Assembly: GCF_035818635.1 (NCBI RefSeq) | Contig: NZ_JAYLLH010000001.1 | Location: forward strand, 1 to 64,000 | Direction of reading: 5' to 3' | Source of the DNA: Mesobacterium_A hydrothermale | GTDB taxonomy: Bacteria; Pseudomonadota; Alphaproteobacteria; Rhodobacterales; Rhodobacteraceae | Length of the DNA: 64,000 nucleotides | In this document: positions 50,614 to 59,973 of the stretch, piece by piece | Layout of the letters: every line of letters begins with the position of its first letter | Position numbering within the stretch: the first letter of the stretch is position 1 | Notes under the pieces: generated by a model | The model's database searches: none | Told to the model about the DNA's origin: nothing | What the model saw: the letters and a program-made list of their open reading frames with translations, nothing else | Made by a program: the position numbers and the translations under genes

Positions 50614-52527
50614 TTGGGCAACGCAAGAAACATCGCCTTCTGGGTCGTTCTATTTCTGTTGATTATGGCCCTGTTTCAGGTGTTCAGCGGCAGCGGGAAC
50701 ACGCTTCAGTCCCGCGAAGTGACCTATACAGATTTTGTAGACGCGGTTGATGACAGCAAGGTGTCGTCGGTGACGCTTGATGGCGAAACCATCCGGTATC
50801 GCAGCACCGACGGGAACGACTACGTCACCGTCAAACCCGAGGATGCGTCGATCACCGACAAGCTGGTCGAAAAGAACATCCCGATCCGGGCCGAGCGTCA
50901 GCAACAGTCGGGTTTCCAGACGTTCCTGATGTCGCTTCTGCCCTTCCTGCTGTTGATCGGTGTCTGGATCTATTTCATGAACCGGATGCAGGGCGGTGGC
51001 AAAGGCGGCGCCATGGGCTTTGGCAAGTCCAAGGCCAAGCTTTTGACTGAAAAGCATGGCCGCGTGACTTTTGATGACGTGGCTGGCATCGACGAGGCCA
51101 AGGACGAACTGCAAGAGATCGTCGAATTCCTGCGCAACCCGCAGAAATTCAGCCGTCTTGGTGGCAAGATCCCCAAGGGCGCGCTGCTGGTGGGCCCTCC
51201 GGGGACCGGTAAGACGCTGCTGGCACGCGCCATCGCGGGCGAGGCGGGCGTGCCGTTCTTCACCATCTCGGGCTCTGACTTCGTGGAAATGTTCGTGGGT
51301 GTCGGCGCGTCGCGTGTGCGTGACATGTTCGAACAGGCGAAAAAGAACGCGCCCTGTATCGTCTTCATCGACGAAATCGACGCCGTGGGCCGGAACCGGG
51401 GTGCCGGGATCGGGGGCGGCAACGATGAACGCGAACAGACGCTGAACCAGCTGCTGGTGGAAATGGACGGGTTCGAGGCGAACGAGGGCGTGATCATCAT
51501 CGCGGCCACCAACCGCCGCGACGTTCTGGACCCCGCGCTGCTGCGACCCGGTCGTTTCGACCGCCAGGTCACCGTGCCGAACCCCGATATCAAGGGGCGC
51601 GAAAAGATCCTTGGCGTACACGCGCGCAAGACCCCGCTGGGTCCCGATGTCGACCTGCGCATCATTGCGCGCGGCACGCCCGGCTTCTCGGGGGCCGATC
51701 TGGCGAACCTCGTGAACGAGGCGGCGCTGATGGCCGCGCGCATCGGTCGTCGCTTTGTCACCATGGAAGATTTCGAGAACGCCAAGGACAAGGTGATGAT
51801 GGGCGCAGAGCGCCGGTCGATGGTGCTGACGCCCGAGCAGAAGGAAAAGACCGCCTATCACGAGGCAGGGCATGCCGTTGTCGGTCTGACGCTGCCGCAG
51901 TGTGATCCGGTCTACAAGGCAACGATCATCCCGCGCGGCGGTGCGCTGGGGATGGTGGTGTCTTTGCCGGAAATCGACCGCCTGAACTGGCACAAGTCCG
52001 AGTGCGAAGAAAAGCTGGCGATGACCATGGCGGGCAAGGCTGCCGAGATCATCAAGTACGGTGAGGAAAACGTGTCGAACGGTCCGGCCGGTGACATCCA
52101 GCAGGCCAGCGCGCTGGCCCGGGCGATGGTGCTGCGCTGGGGCATGTCCGACAAGGTCGGCAACATCGACTATTCCGAGGCGCACGAAGGATACCAGGGC
52201 AACACCGCTGGCCTGTCGGTTTCCGCGCACACCAAGGAGATGATCGAGGAAGAGGTCAAACGCTTCATCCAGGAAGCGTATGACCGTGCGTTCCAGGTTC
52301 TGACCGATCACAAGGAAGAATGGGAGCGCCTGGCCAAGGGCCTGCTGGAATACGAAACCCTGACCGGGGAAGAGATCAAGCGCGTGATGAACGGCGAGCC
52401 GCCGCACGCGGGCAAGGACGAACCGGACGAGGATGCGGACAAGCCCAGCCTGACCGCCGTGCCCAAGACCAAGCCCAAGGCCAAGCCCGCGGGGGATGGT
52501 GATCTGGAGCCCGAACCCTCGGCATGA
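50614..52527 (+). CDS. ftsH: ATP-dependent membrane zinc protease FtsH
   Basis: This 637-residue protease has two N-terminal transmembrane segments (IAFWVVLFLLIMALFQVF and FLMSLLPFLLLIGVWIYFM), the AAA+ Walker A VGPPGTGKTLLARAIAG, Walker B CIVFIDEIDAVG, the second region of homology, and the zinc site HEAGHAVVG with a later aspartate. It degrades membrane proteins and some regulators such as LpxC or RpoH. The start is TTG at 50614, with AGGAGA 7 nt before it. The end overlaps the next gene by 4 bp. Confidence 0.96.
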   Translation: MGNARNIAFWVVLFLLIMALFQVFSGSGNTLQSREVTYTDFVDAVDDSKVSSVTLDGETIRYRSTDGNDYVTVKPEDASITDKLVEKNIPIRAERQQQSGFQTFLMSLLPFLLLIGVWIYFMNRMQGGGKGGAMGFGKSKAKLLTEKHGRVTFDDVAGIDEAKDELQEIVEFLRNPQKFSRLGGKIPKGALLVGPPGTGKTLLARAIAGEAGVPFFTISGSDFVEMFVGVGASRVRDMFEQAKKNAPCIVFIDEIDAVGRNRGAGIGGGNDEREQTLNQLLVEMDGFEANEGVIIIAATNRRDVLDPALLRPGRFDRQVTVPNPDIKGREKILGVHARKTPLGPDVDLRIIARGTPGFSGADLANLVNEAALMAARIGRRFVTMEDFENAKDKVMMGAERRSMVLTPEQKEKTAYHEAGHAVVGLTLPQCDPVYKATIIPRGGALGMVVSLPEIDRLNWHKSECEEKLAMTMAGKAAEIIKYGEENVSNGPAGDIQQASALARAMVLRWGMSDKVGNIDYSEAHEGYQGNTAGLSVSAHTKEMIEEEVKRFIQEAYDRAFQVLTDHKEEWERLAKGLLEYETLTGEEIKRVMNGEPPHAGKDEPDEDADKPSLTAVPKTKPKAKPAGDGDLEPEPSA

Positions 52528-53303
52528 CCGGCGCACCCGGTAGCAAGGACTGGAACCCTGGAACCTATCATCGGTTCCAGGGTTTGCGTTTGCGCCCCGC
52601 CATTGATCTGCTGAGGTCGGTTGGCCCGCTGCCCGATGGCAACGTGATCGACGTAGGCTGCGGATCTGGCGCCGCCGGTCCGGCGCTGGCGCAGCTGGGG
52701 CGGCATTTGACCGGTGTCGACACCTCGCCCGCGATGCTGGACGAAGCGCGGGCAAATGGGTCCTACGATGCGCTGGAGCACGCCGATGTCGCCGCATGGA
52801 CACCCGATGCGCCGCCCGCGCTGATTTTTTCCAACGCCGCGTTGCACTGGGTGCCGGACCATGGCGCGCTGATGCCGCGTCTTGCCGGGTTGCTTGCGCG
52901 GGGGGGAACACTGGCGGTGCAGATGCCGCATCAAAACAACGCCCCGTCGCACCGGCTCTGGCGGTCCATCTGCGAAGAAATGTTCCCGGGCCGTGTCGAT
53001 TTCGACAACGGGCCATCGGTCTTGTTGCCCGCGCAATATCACCACATGCTGGCCCCCCTTGGGCAGATGACCCTTTGGGAAATCGAGTATTACCAGGTTC
53101 TGCCTGCCAGCAGCGATGGCCATCCTGTCCGGCGGTTCATCGAATCCACCTATGCGCGTCCGATCCTGAACGCGCTGGAAGAACCGGAACAGACCCGCCT
53201 GATCCGCGCCTACGAGGACGTCATCGGCAAAGCCTATCCGTCGCTGCCCGACGGCAGCGTCATGTTCCCGTTCCGCCGGATGTTTTTCACCCTGACGGTT
53301 TGA
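52524..53303 (+). CDS. tam: Trans-aconitate 2-methyltransferase-like SAM methyltransferase
   Basis: This 259-residue enzyme has SAM motif I as VIDVGCGSGAAGPALAQLG, the acidic motif TGVDTSPAMLDEA, and the Tam-like block IFSNAALHWVPDHGALMPRLAGLL with the MP...N segment after it (AVQMPHQNNAPSH). Tam methylates trans-aconitate, an aconitase inhibitor. Tam in other bacteria has about 250 residues, as here. The exact acid substrate is inferred. It overlaps ftsH by ATGA and lies 19 bp before the MOSC gene. Confidence 0.8.
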   Translation: MTGAPGSKDWNPGTYHRFQGLRLRPAIDLLRSVGPLPDGNVIDVGCGSGAAGPALAQLGRHLTGVDTSPAMLDEARANGSYDALEHADVAAWTPDAPPALIFSNAALHWVPDHGALMPRLAGLLARGGTLAVQMPHQNNAPSHRLWRSICEEMFPGRVDFDNGPSVLLPAQYHHMLAPLGQMTLWEIEYYQVLPASSDGHPVRRFIESTYARPILNALEEPEQTRLIRAYEDVIGKAYPSLPDGSVMFPFRRMFFTLTV

Positions 53304-53322
53304 TCTTTCCGAAAGCGTCGCC

Positions 53323-53916
53323 ATGCCCGCATTGAAACCCACAGATTTCATCGCCCGTATCGTCTGGCTTGGTCTTGTTCCCGCCGATGGCGGCTTGCAG
53401 GCCGAGGCGCGGGACAACCTTGTGTTGGGGTTTGACGGTATTCCGGGGGAAAAGCATGGTGGCTTGACGCGGGCATCGTGCAGCCGGGTAATTTCCCAGC
53501 ATCCGCGCGGGACCGAAATTCGCAATGCCCGGCAAGTGTCCATCGCATCGGCCGAAGACCTGGCCCTGATTGCCGCCGACATGGGGCTGGACGCGATCCG
53601 CCCGGAATGGATCGGGGCATCTATGGTGATTGAAGGCATCCCCGATTTCAGCCATGTGCCGCCGTCGTCGCGTCTGCAAGGGCCGGATGGCTGCGCGATC
53701 GCCGTGGATATGGAAAACCGCCCTTGCCACCTGCCGGGGCGTGAAATCGACAAGGATGCGCAGGGCTTTGGCGGCAAGTTCAAGCGCGCCGCCCGGTCGC
53801 GGCGCGGCATTGTCGGCTGGGTCGAACGGCCCGGCACGCTGCGCATCGGTGACGAACTGCGCCTTCATGTGCCCGATCAGCCGGTCTGGGCACATCTGGA
53901 CCAGGCCCGGGGCTGA
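53323..53916 (+). CDS. MOSC domain protein
   Basis: This 197-residue protein matches the MOSC (MoCo sulfurase C-terminal) family, with FDGIPGEKHGGLTR and, near the end, KRAARSRRGIVGWVERPGTLRIGDELRLHVP. The family serves in molybdenum-cofactor sulfur transfer or in detoxification. The conserved cysteine that would carry the sulfur may be Cys in RASCSRVISQHPRG or in PDGCAIAVD. It is on its own after tam and before fhs. No Mo-enzyme gene is near. Confidence 0.75.
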   Translation: MPALKPTDFIARIVWLGLVPADGGLQAEARDNLVLGFDGIPGEKHGGLTRASCSRVISQHPRGTEIRNARQVSIASAEDLALIAADMGLDAIRPEWIGASMVIEGIPDFSHVPPSSRLQGPDGCAIAVDMENRPCHLPGREIDKDAQGFGGKFKRAARSRRGIVGWVERPGTLRIGDELRLHVPDQPVWAHLDQARG

Positions 53917-54067
53917 CCGGAAACGGGCGCGCAGGTTTCCGATTGGAAGCACCCGTTGCGGCCCGCCGCCGCAACCACCGCCGGAAATGTCGGATTCGCC
54001 GCCTACAAGCCTTGTCTACGACGGTATGCATTCGTCACAACGTCGCAGAATACAGGGAGCCGCGACC

Positions 54068-55744
54068 ATGGCCTTCAAGACCGACATCGAAATCGCCCGC
54101 GAAGCGAACAAGAAACCGATCCAGGACATCGGTGCCAAGCTGGGCATCAGCAGTGATCACCTACTGCCCTATGGGCATGACAAGGCCAAGGTCAGTCAGG
54201 ATTTCATCAATTCTGTACAGGACCGGAAGAACGGCAAACTGATCCTTGTCACCGCGATCAACCCGACCCCGGCGGGCGAAGGCAAGACCACGACAACCGT
54301 GGGTCTTGGCGACGGGCTGAATGCCATCGGCAAAAATGCCTGTATCTGCATCCGCGAGGCCAGCCTTGGCCCGAACTTCGGGATGAAGGGCGGTGCCGCT
54401 GGTGGGGGATATGCGCAGGTTGTGCCGATGGAGGACATGAACCTGCACTTCACCGGCGATTTCCACGCCATCACGAGCGCCCACAACCTTCTGTCGGCGA
54501 TGATCGACAACCACATTTACTGGGGCAACGAACTGGAAATCGACGAGCGCCGGGTGAGCTGGCGCCGTGTGCTGGACATGAACGACCGCGCGCTGCGTGA
54601 TACCGTCGTCAGTCTTGGCGGGGTCGCCAACGGCTTTCCGCGGCAGACCGGTTTCGACATCACCGTCGCGTCCGAGGTGATGGCAATCCTGTGCCTTGCG
54701 ACCGATCTTGAAGACCTGCAACGCCGCTTGGGTGACATGATCGTGGCCTATCGCCGCGACAAGTCCCCGATTTATTGCCGCGATATCAAGGCTGACGGCG
54801 CGATGACCGTGCTGCTCAAGGATGCGATGCAGCCGAACCTTGTGCAGACCTTGGAAAACAACCCGGCCTTCGTGCACGGTGGGCCGTTCGCCAATATCGC
54901 GCATGGCTGCAATTCCGTCATCGCCACCACCACCGCGCTGAAACTGGCAGACTACGTGGTGACCGAGGCGGGGTTCGGCGCCGATCTGGGCGCTGAGAAG
55001 TTCATGAACATCAAATGCCGCAAGGCCGGTCTGGCGCCCGATTGTGTCGTGATCGTTGCTACCGTCCGCGCGATGAAGATGAACGGCGGTGTCGCCAAGG
55101 CGGACCTTGGGACCGAAAACGTCGATGCGGTGCGAAAGGGGTGCCCGAACCTTGGCCGTCACATCGCCAACGTCAAAGGGTTTGGCGTGCCTGTGGTTGT
55201 GGCCGTGAACCATTTTGTCACCGATACGGATGCCGAAGTCGCTGCGGTCCAGGCCTATGTCAAGGAACAAGGCTCCGAGGCCATTGTCTGCAAGCACTGG
55301 GCCGATGGCTCTGCCGGCGTTACGGAACTGGCCACCCGGGTCGCCGAGTTGGCAGATTCCGGTGTGTCGAACTTTGCGCCGCTCTATCCCGACGAAATGC
55401 CCTTGCTGCAAAAGATCGAAACCATTGCCAAGCGGATTTACCACGCAGACGAAGTGTTGGCCGACAAGGGCATCCGGGACCAGTTGAAGGCATGGGAAGA
55501 GGCGGGCTATGGCAATTTGCCGATCTGCATGGCGAAAACACAGTACAGCTTTTCGACCGATCCGAACCTGCGGGGCGCGCCCACCGGCCATTCTGTCCCG
55601 GTCCGAGAGGTTCGCCTGTCTGCGGGTGCCGGGTTCATCGTGGTGATCTGCGGTCAGATCATGACCATGCCGGGCTTGCCCCGCGTTCCAGCGGCAGAGA
55701 ATATCCGCCTTAGCGCTGACGGCCAGATCGAAGGATTGTTCTGA
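54068..55744 (+). CDS. fhs: Formate--tetrahydrofolate ligase
   Basis: This 558-residue enzyme makes 10-formyl-THF from formate, THF and ATP. It has the P-loop PTPAGEGKTTTTVGLGDGL near residue 70, then SLGPNFGMKGGAAGGGYAQV and the DIEL-type LHFTGDFHAI, all typical. The frame is open upstream, but ATG 54068, preceded by AGGGAGCCGCGACC, fits the conserved start. It is the first of fhs-(secreted protein)-folD, which together connect formate to methylene-THF. Confidence 0.97.
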   Translation: MAFKTDIEIAREANKKPIQDIGAKLGISSDHLLPYGHDKAKVSQDFINSVQDRKNGKLILVTAINPTPAGEGKTTTTVGLGDGLNAIGKNACICIREASLGPNFGMKGGAAGGGYAQVVPMEDMNLHFTGDFHAITSAHNLLSAMIDNHIYWGNELEIDERRVSWRRVLDMNDRALRDTVVSLGGVANGFPRQTGFDITVASEVMAILCLATDLEDLQRRLGDMIVAYRRDKSPIYCRDIKADGAMTVLLKDAMQPNLVQTLENNPAFVHGGPFANIAHGCNSVIATTTALKLADYVVTEAGFGADLGAEKFMNIKCRKAGLAPDCVVIVATVRAMKMNGGVAKADLGTENVDAVRKGCPNLGRHIANVKGFGVPVVVAVNHFVTDTDAEVAAVQAYVKEQGSEAIVCKHWADGSAGVTELATRVAELADSGVSNFAPLYPDEMPLLQKIETIAKRIYHADEVLADKGIRDQLKAWEEAGYGNLPICMAKTQYSFSTDPNLRGAPTGHSVPVREVRLSAGAGFIVVICGQIMTMPGLPRVPAAENIRLSADGQIEGLF

Positions 55745-56295
55745 TGAACCGTGCCGGCCTGATTGCCGCGCTTGTCCTGAGTGCCGCCCCGGCGTTTGCC
55801 GGCGACTGGTTCCAGCACAAGTTCGGGGAACTTCGGTCCTATCACGGGGATTGGTTGGCAGTCTGCAACGATGCCGGCGCGGGACCCTGCCGCGCCGTGC
55901 AAACCGCGGTCGACCCCGGCTCGGCCGCGTATTTCGACCAGCGCCTTGCGGTGCACCGGATCGACGGCACCCCCGATTGGGCGGTGGAACTGATGGATCG
56001 CGGCATGCCCGATGCCATCGAAAGCCTGCGTTTCACCTTTGACGGCGTCGCGACGGACGTGCCGTCGGGGGCGTGGAAGTCGGGCGAGCTGGTCTATGCC
56101 AACGTGGCGGAAACCGTAACGATTACCGATCCGACCATTGCCGCAGACCTTGTGGCGAAAATGAAGGCTGGCAATCGGCTGATGATTTCCTATGCGCCGC
56201 AGGGTAGCGGCGATGGGAGCGCTGCCGTTTCCTTGCGCGGCATCACGGCCGCCGCCAATGCGATAGAAGCCCGGGTACTGCCCCGGCAGGAATAA
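55744..56295 (+). CDS. Secreted protein of unknown function between fhs and folD
   Basis: This 183-residue protein has a signal peptide (AALVLSAAPAFAG) and two cysteines close together in WLAVCNDAGAGPCRAV. The layout recalls invasion-associated locus B (IalB) type proteins, but I am not sure. Its ATG overlaps the fhs stop (TGATG), so it is translated with fhs, and folD follows by 11 bp. An exported protein embedded between two cytosolic folate enzymes is unexpected. Confidence 0.6.
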   Translation: MNRAGLIAALVLSAAPAFAGDWFQHKFGELRSYHGDWLAVCNDAGAGPCRAVQTAVDPGSAAYFDQRLAVHRIDGTPDWAVELMDRGMPDAIESLRFTFDGVATDVPSGAWKSGELVYANVAETVTITDPTIAADLVAKMKAGNRLMISYAPQGSGDGSAAVSLRGITAAANAIEARVLPRQE

Positions 56296-56306
56296 GGATA
56301 CTCCCC

Positions 56307-57209
56307 ATGACCGCACAGATCATTGATGGCAAGGCGTTCGCTGCCCGCGTGCGGGCCGACGTGGCCGTTCATGTGACCCGGCTGAAGGCTGATCACGGCA
56401 TTACCCCCGGTCTGGCCGTCGTTCTGGTGGGTGAAGACCCGGCAAGCCAGGTCTATGTCCGGTCCAAGGGCAAGCAGACTGTCGAAGCGGGGATGAATTC
56501 CTACGAGCACAAATTGTCTGCCGACACGTCACAGTCCGACCTTTTGACGCTGATCGACCAGTTGAACACCGATCCGGCAGTGCATGGCATTCTAGTGCAA
56601 CTTCCGCTGCCCGGGCACCTGAACGAAGACCTTGTCATCAATGCCATCGACCCCGTGAAAGATGTGGACGGGTTCCACATCTCCAATGTGGGTCTGCTGG
56701 GTACCGGGCAAAAGGCGATGGTGCCGTGCACGCCGCTGGGGTGCCTGATGATGCTGCGCGATCATCACGGGTCGCTGTCAGGTATGGATGCGGTCGTGAT
56801 TGGGCGCTCCAACATCGTGGGCAAGCCGATGGCGCAACTGCTTCTGGGCGACAGCTGCACCGTGACCATCGCGCACAGCCGGACGAAGAACCTGGCCGAC
56901 GTGGTGCGCCTTGCCGATATCGTGGTTGCCGCCGTTGGTCGCCCGGAAATGGTACCGGGCGATTGGATCAAGCCGGGCGCAACCGTGATCGACGTTGGCA
57001 TCAACCGCGTCGACGCGCCGGAGAAGGGCGCGGACAAGACCCGTCTGGTGGGGGATTGTCATTTTGCCAGCTGTACCGAGGTTGCGGGCGCGATCACGCC
57101 CGTACCCGGCGGGGTTGGACCAATGACAATTGCCTGCCTGCTGGCCAATACCGTGACCGCCTGTTGCCGCGCCAACGGCCTGCCGGAACCCGAGGGGCTG
57201 ACTGCCTGA
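56307..57209 (+). CDS. folD: Bifunctional methylenetetrahydrofolate dehydrogenase/cyclohydrolase
   Basis: This 300-residue FolD interconverts 10-formyl-THF and 5,10-methylene-THF with NADP. It shows the catalytic VYVRSKGKQTVEAGM (Lys and Tyr region), QLPLPGHLNEDLV, and the NADP-binding segment GRSNIVGKPMAQLLL, then the family end TPVPGGVGPMTIACLL. The length is standard. It is the last gene of the fhs unit and converges with a thioesterase gene. Confidence 0.96.
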   Translation: MTAQIIDGKAFAARVRADVAVHVTRLKADHGITPGLAVVLVGEDPASQVYVRSKGKQTVEAGMNSYEHKLSADTSQSDLLTLIDQLNTDPAVHGILVQLPLPGHLNEDLVINAIDPVKDVDGFHISNVGLLGTGQKAMVPCTPLGCLMMLRDHHGSLSGMDAVVIGRSNIVGKPMAQLLLGDSCTVTIAHSRTKNLADVVRLADIVVAAVGRPEMVPGDWIKPGATVIDVGINRVDAPEKGADKTRLVGDCHFASCTEVAGAITPVPGGVGPMTIACLLANTVTACCRANGLPEPEGLTA

Positions 57210-57221
57210 CGGCAGCCCCAC

Positions 57222-57647
57222 CTAGCCTCGGGTTTTCGGGATCGGCACCATGGTGCCGGTCATTAGGGCGATCTGCTTTTCGCGCCCGTCGGTCACCGCG
57301 AACACCTCTGACAGGACAACGATCAAACGCTTGCCCGGGCGCACGACACGGCCCCGCGCGATCAGCCGGTCGCCCACGGCGGGGGCCAGAAGGTTGATCT
57401 TGATTTCAGAGGTCACGACATCGCTGTCCTCGGGAAGCAATGTCAGCGCGGCATAGCCTGCGGCGCTATCGCCGATGGAAAAGGTCAGCCCGGCATGGCC
57501 GAACCCCTGCTGTTGGGTCGCAAGCGGCAGGATCGGCGCCGAGATCTCGATCTCTCCGGGCGCGACGCGGGTCAGTTTTGCGCCCAGCGTCTGCATCATC
57601 GCCTGCCGGTCAAAGTTTTCGCGGATTCGGATGTCGAGATTGGTCAT
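57222..57647 (-). CDS. PaaI/DUF4442-like hot-dog thioesterase
   Basis: This 141-residue protein has the hot-dog fold arrangement of the PaaI family: ILPLATQQQGFGHAGLTFSIGDSAAGYAALTLLP, which carries the HxGxxxxxxD catalytic-type motif, and EIKINLLAPAVGDRLIARGRVVRPGKRLIVV. Such enzymes cleave aromatic or fatty acyl-CoA esters. The substrate is unknown. The ATG at 57647 begins MTNLDIRI. It follows pdeM by 4 bp and is coupled with it. Confidence 0.8.
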   Translation of the reverse strand: MTNLDIRIRENFDRQAMMQTLGAKLTRVAPGEIEISAPILPLATQQQGFGHAGLTFSIGDSAAGYAALTLLPEDSDVVTSEIKINLLAPAVGDRLIARGRVVRPGKRLIVVLSEVFAVTDGREKQIALMTGTMVPIPKTRG

Positions 57648-57651
57648 GGGG

Positions 57652-58350
57652 TCACTGACCACGGGTAAGCGTGCCACGCAAGGGGGCGAGCCTGTGCACG
57701 GGCAACCGGGCCATGGCGCTGCCGGTCAGGATCACCTCTGCTGCGGGCGACATCAGTCCGGCAAGGGCTGGCGCATCGACGAAAAGCCCCCCGGTATAGG
57801 CCCCATAGGCCGGCAGGATCAGCCGTCGGTCGTCAAACAGGAAACAGGGCCGCGCAACGGCCCGACCACGCAACGCCAGCCGAACCTTGGGGTGGTAGTG
57901 TCCCGAGACCTCGGCCGCCGCCATCGGGGTCGCGATGTGACGAAAGACCAGCCCGCCTTGCGCAAGCTCTGCCCGGTGACTGCCGCCAAGGTTGACCGGC
58001 CCGGGATCGTGGTTGCCAGCAATCCAGACCCAATCAACCCCCGCCTGCATTCGTGTCAGCAACAGCAGATCCGCCTCTGGCAGCACTGTGTCGGCATCAA
58101 GGAAATCAAAGCTGTCCCCAAGGCAGATCACCTGCCGCGCGCCTGTGGCGGACAGGTCGTCTGACAGCCGCGACAGAGTTTCGCGCGCGTCATACGGCGG
58201 CAGCGCCGCGCCGCCCAGCCGAGCCACCCGGGCAGACTTGCCAAGGTGAAGGTCGGCCACGATCAGACAGCCGGGGTCCGGCCAGAACAGCGCGCCGGAT
58301 GGCAATGCTCGCAGATCGGCATCGGCAAAGGTGAAGGGCAGGGTGTTCAT
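57652..58350 (-). CDS. pdeM: Metallophosphoesterase PdeM-like
   Basis: This 232-residue protein has the calcineurin-like metal site: LIVADLHLGKS, CLGDSFDFLDAD, WIAGNHDPG, and GHYHPKVRL. This fits the ligase-associated DNA-damage-response endonuclease PdeM family. In many genomes PdeM lies with a DNA ligase and a DEXH helicase; here it is next to a thioesterase only, so the repair role is inferred from the family. The start could be ATG 58350 or 58362. Confidence 0.8.
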   Translation of the reverse strand: MNTLPFTFADADLRALPSGALFWPDPGCLIVADLHLGKSARVARLGGAALPPYDARETLSRLSDDLSATGARQVICLGDSFDFLDADTVLPEADLLLLTRMQAGVDWVWIAGNHDPGPVNLGGSHRAELAQGGLVFRHIATPMAAAEVSGHYHPKVRLALRGRAVARPCFLFDDRRLILPAYGAYTGGLFVDAPALAGLMSPAAEVILTGSAMARLPVHRLAPLRGTLTRGQ

Positions 58351-58691
58351 GTTGCGTTCCATGCCGCGATCCTGCGCAAACCGCAAGTCCCAAGGCCACC
58401 GCGCCCGTGCAAGGCGTGCCCGCCAGCGGTACAGGGATTGGGAAAATCCGCCTGAATCGTTGACAATAGTGGTGCAAAGATTGTGTCTTTAAAGAAAAAA
58501 ACAGGGACGGGTCGCGTGCTGGCAGGACAACCCTGCCACAACGCCGGTTTGGAGGCATGCTGAATGTCGGGGGTCTGATCGGCCTGCCGCGCATCTTTCG
58601 TAGATGCCTGACCGCTATTACTGTTTGACGTGCCTTTGCCGTCGGCCCGCCATGGGTCGGCATCCAACGAACGAAAGCGTGGACAGATTTG
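58351..58691. promoter_or_regulatory. Divergent promoter region, pdeM and redox operon
   Basis: This 341-bp region has no convincing gene. A TTGACA hexamer at 58460-58465 could be a -35 element for the plus-strand operon, but no good -10 follows at 17 bp. An A-rich stretch (AAAGAAAAAAAC) follows near 58490. A 23-codon ORF (58557-58628) starts one base after GGAGGC, too close for a normal RBS, and I do not call it. Confidence 0.35.
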
Positions 58692-59960
58692 ATGGTCGCA
58701 TTCCTGGTGGTACTTTTCGGCATCCTGCTGCCTTCGGGCATCATGGCGTTTTCGGCAGGGAATGCGAACCTGCAAAGTGTGCTTTCGCTGTCTGCCGGGG
58801 CAAGTGGGTTTTCCCTGATGGCCATCAACATGTTCCTTGCCACCCGGCCCCGCGGGATCGAGGCGCTGGCAGGCGGCCTTGACCGGCTTTACCAACTGCA
58901 CAAATGGACTGGTGTCGGGATTGTCGTGTTCATCCTGTTTCACGAGTCGGTCGGCATGGATTTCGACGGTGAAATCGTCACCTCCGGTCTTGCCAAGACG
59001 GCCGTCGATGCGGCCGAACTGGTCTATCCTGCTTTCCTTGTCCTGATCGCGGTCAGTTTTTTCAAACGCATCCCGTATCAGAAAATCTTCAACCGCGATG
59101 TGTTGCCCTATCATTGGTGGCGCTGGTCGCACCGGGTATTGGGGGGCTTGTTTTTTGTGGTCGTGTTCCACCAGTTCTTCGTCAAGGTGCCTTTCACCAT
59201 GAACGCGTTGGCGGGACAGTACCTGAACACGATGGCGCTGATCGGTATCCTCAGCTTCCTTTATACCCAGTTTCTGGCGCCGTTCCGCGCGCGGGGCTAT
59301 ACCATCACGAGGGTGGAAAAGCACCCGGCTGCAACGATCATTGATGCCAAGCCGAAGGGCCGCGGCATCCGCCCGCGCCCGGGGTCTTTTGCCGTAATCT
59401 CGATTGCGCGCAGCGGGTTGCGCGAACCACACCCGTTCACCGTGTCGGGGTCTGGTCCGAATGGGGAAATCCAGTTTTCGATCCGGGGTCTGGGCGATTA
59501 CACCCGTCGAATCCGCGAAACCGTGCAGGCAGGCGATAAGATGTCGGTCGAGGGCGGTTATGGCCGGTTTGACTATCGCAAGGGCAAGCAAGACCAGCTT
59601 TGGGTCGCCGGCGGCATCGGCATTACCCCTTTCCTGGCCTTTGCCGATGCGCTGACAGGTGCGGAAAACCGGACTATCCGTCTGGTCTATGCCGTGGCAA
59701 AACCGGAAGAGGCGGTGGGTCTGGACAGGCTGAAGGCCGCGGCGGAACGCTGCCCCGGGTTCAGTTTCGACCTGCATGTCAGTTCGACAGACGGACGTCT
59801 GAACGCCGAGGTTCTGGCAAGCAAGGCACCGTTCGACCTGACCCGAGCCGGCTTGTGGTTTTGTGGCCCCGCCCCCATGCGCGCGGCATTGATTTCAGGG
59901 CTGAAGCAACTGGGGAAATCCCCCGCGGCGGTCCATTTCGAAGAATTCGAGTTTCGTTGA
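58692..59960 (+). CDS. Ferric reductase/NOX-type membrane flavocytochrome b
   Basis: This 422-residue protein combines a membrane heme-b domain with a cytosolic ferredoxin-reductase domain. Candidate heme ligands are His70 and His84 on one helix (LHKWTGVGIVVFILFHE) and His147 and His160 on another (SHRVLGGLFFVVVFHQ), spaced 14 and 13 residues as in FRE/NOX proteins. The C-terminal part has the FAD motif EPHPFTVSG, the NAD(P)H motif VAGGIGITPFLAFADAL and the terminal LWFCGPAPMRAAL. It should move electrons from NAD(P)H across the membrane to an external acceptor. The ATG at 58692 is used (TTG 58689 in frame). A multiheme cytochrome gene follows 13 bp later. Confidence 0.85.
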   Translation: MVAFLVVLFGILLPSGIMAFSAGNANLQSVLSLSAGASGFSLMAINMFLATRPRGIEALAGGLDRLYQLHKWTGVGIVVFILFHESVGMDFDGEIVTSGLAKTAVDAAELVYPAFLVLIAVSFFKRIPYQKIFNRDVLPYHWWRWSHRVLGGLFFVVVFHQFFVKVPFTMNALAGQYLNTMALIGILSFLYTQFLAPFRARGYTITRVEKHPAATIIDAKPKGRGIRPRPGSFAVISIARSGLREPHPFTVSGSGPNGEIQFSIRGLGDYTRRIRETVQAGDKMSVEGGYGRFDYRKGKQDQLWVAGGIGITPFLAFADALTGAENRTIRLVYAVAKPEEAVGLDRLKAAAERCPGFSFDLHVSSTDGRLNAEVLASKAPFDLTRAGLWFCGPAPMRAALISGLKQLGKSPAAVHFEEFEFR

Positions 59961-59973
59961 GAGGAAACGCGGT

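Noticed and set aside
50650..53016. Long minus-strand ORF of 788 codons across ftsH and tam
   Set aside because: It is the antisense shadow of ftsH, which has all catalytic motifs. The composition is biased and no motif is seen.
58557..58628. 23-codon ORF with GGAGGC in front
   Set aside because: The Shine-Dalgarno is only one base from the ATG, and the peptide has no recognisable feature. Left as unsupported.
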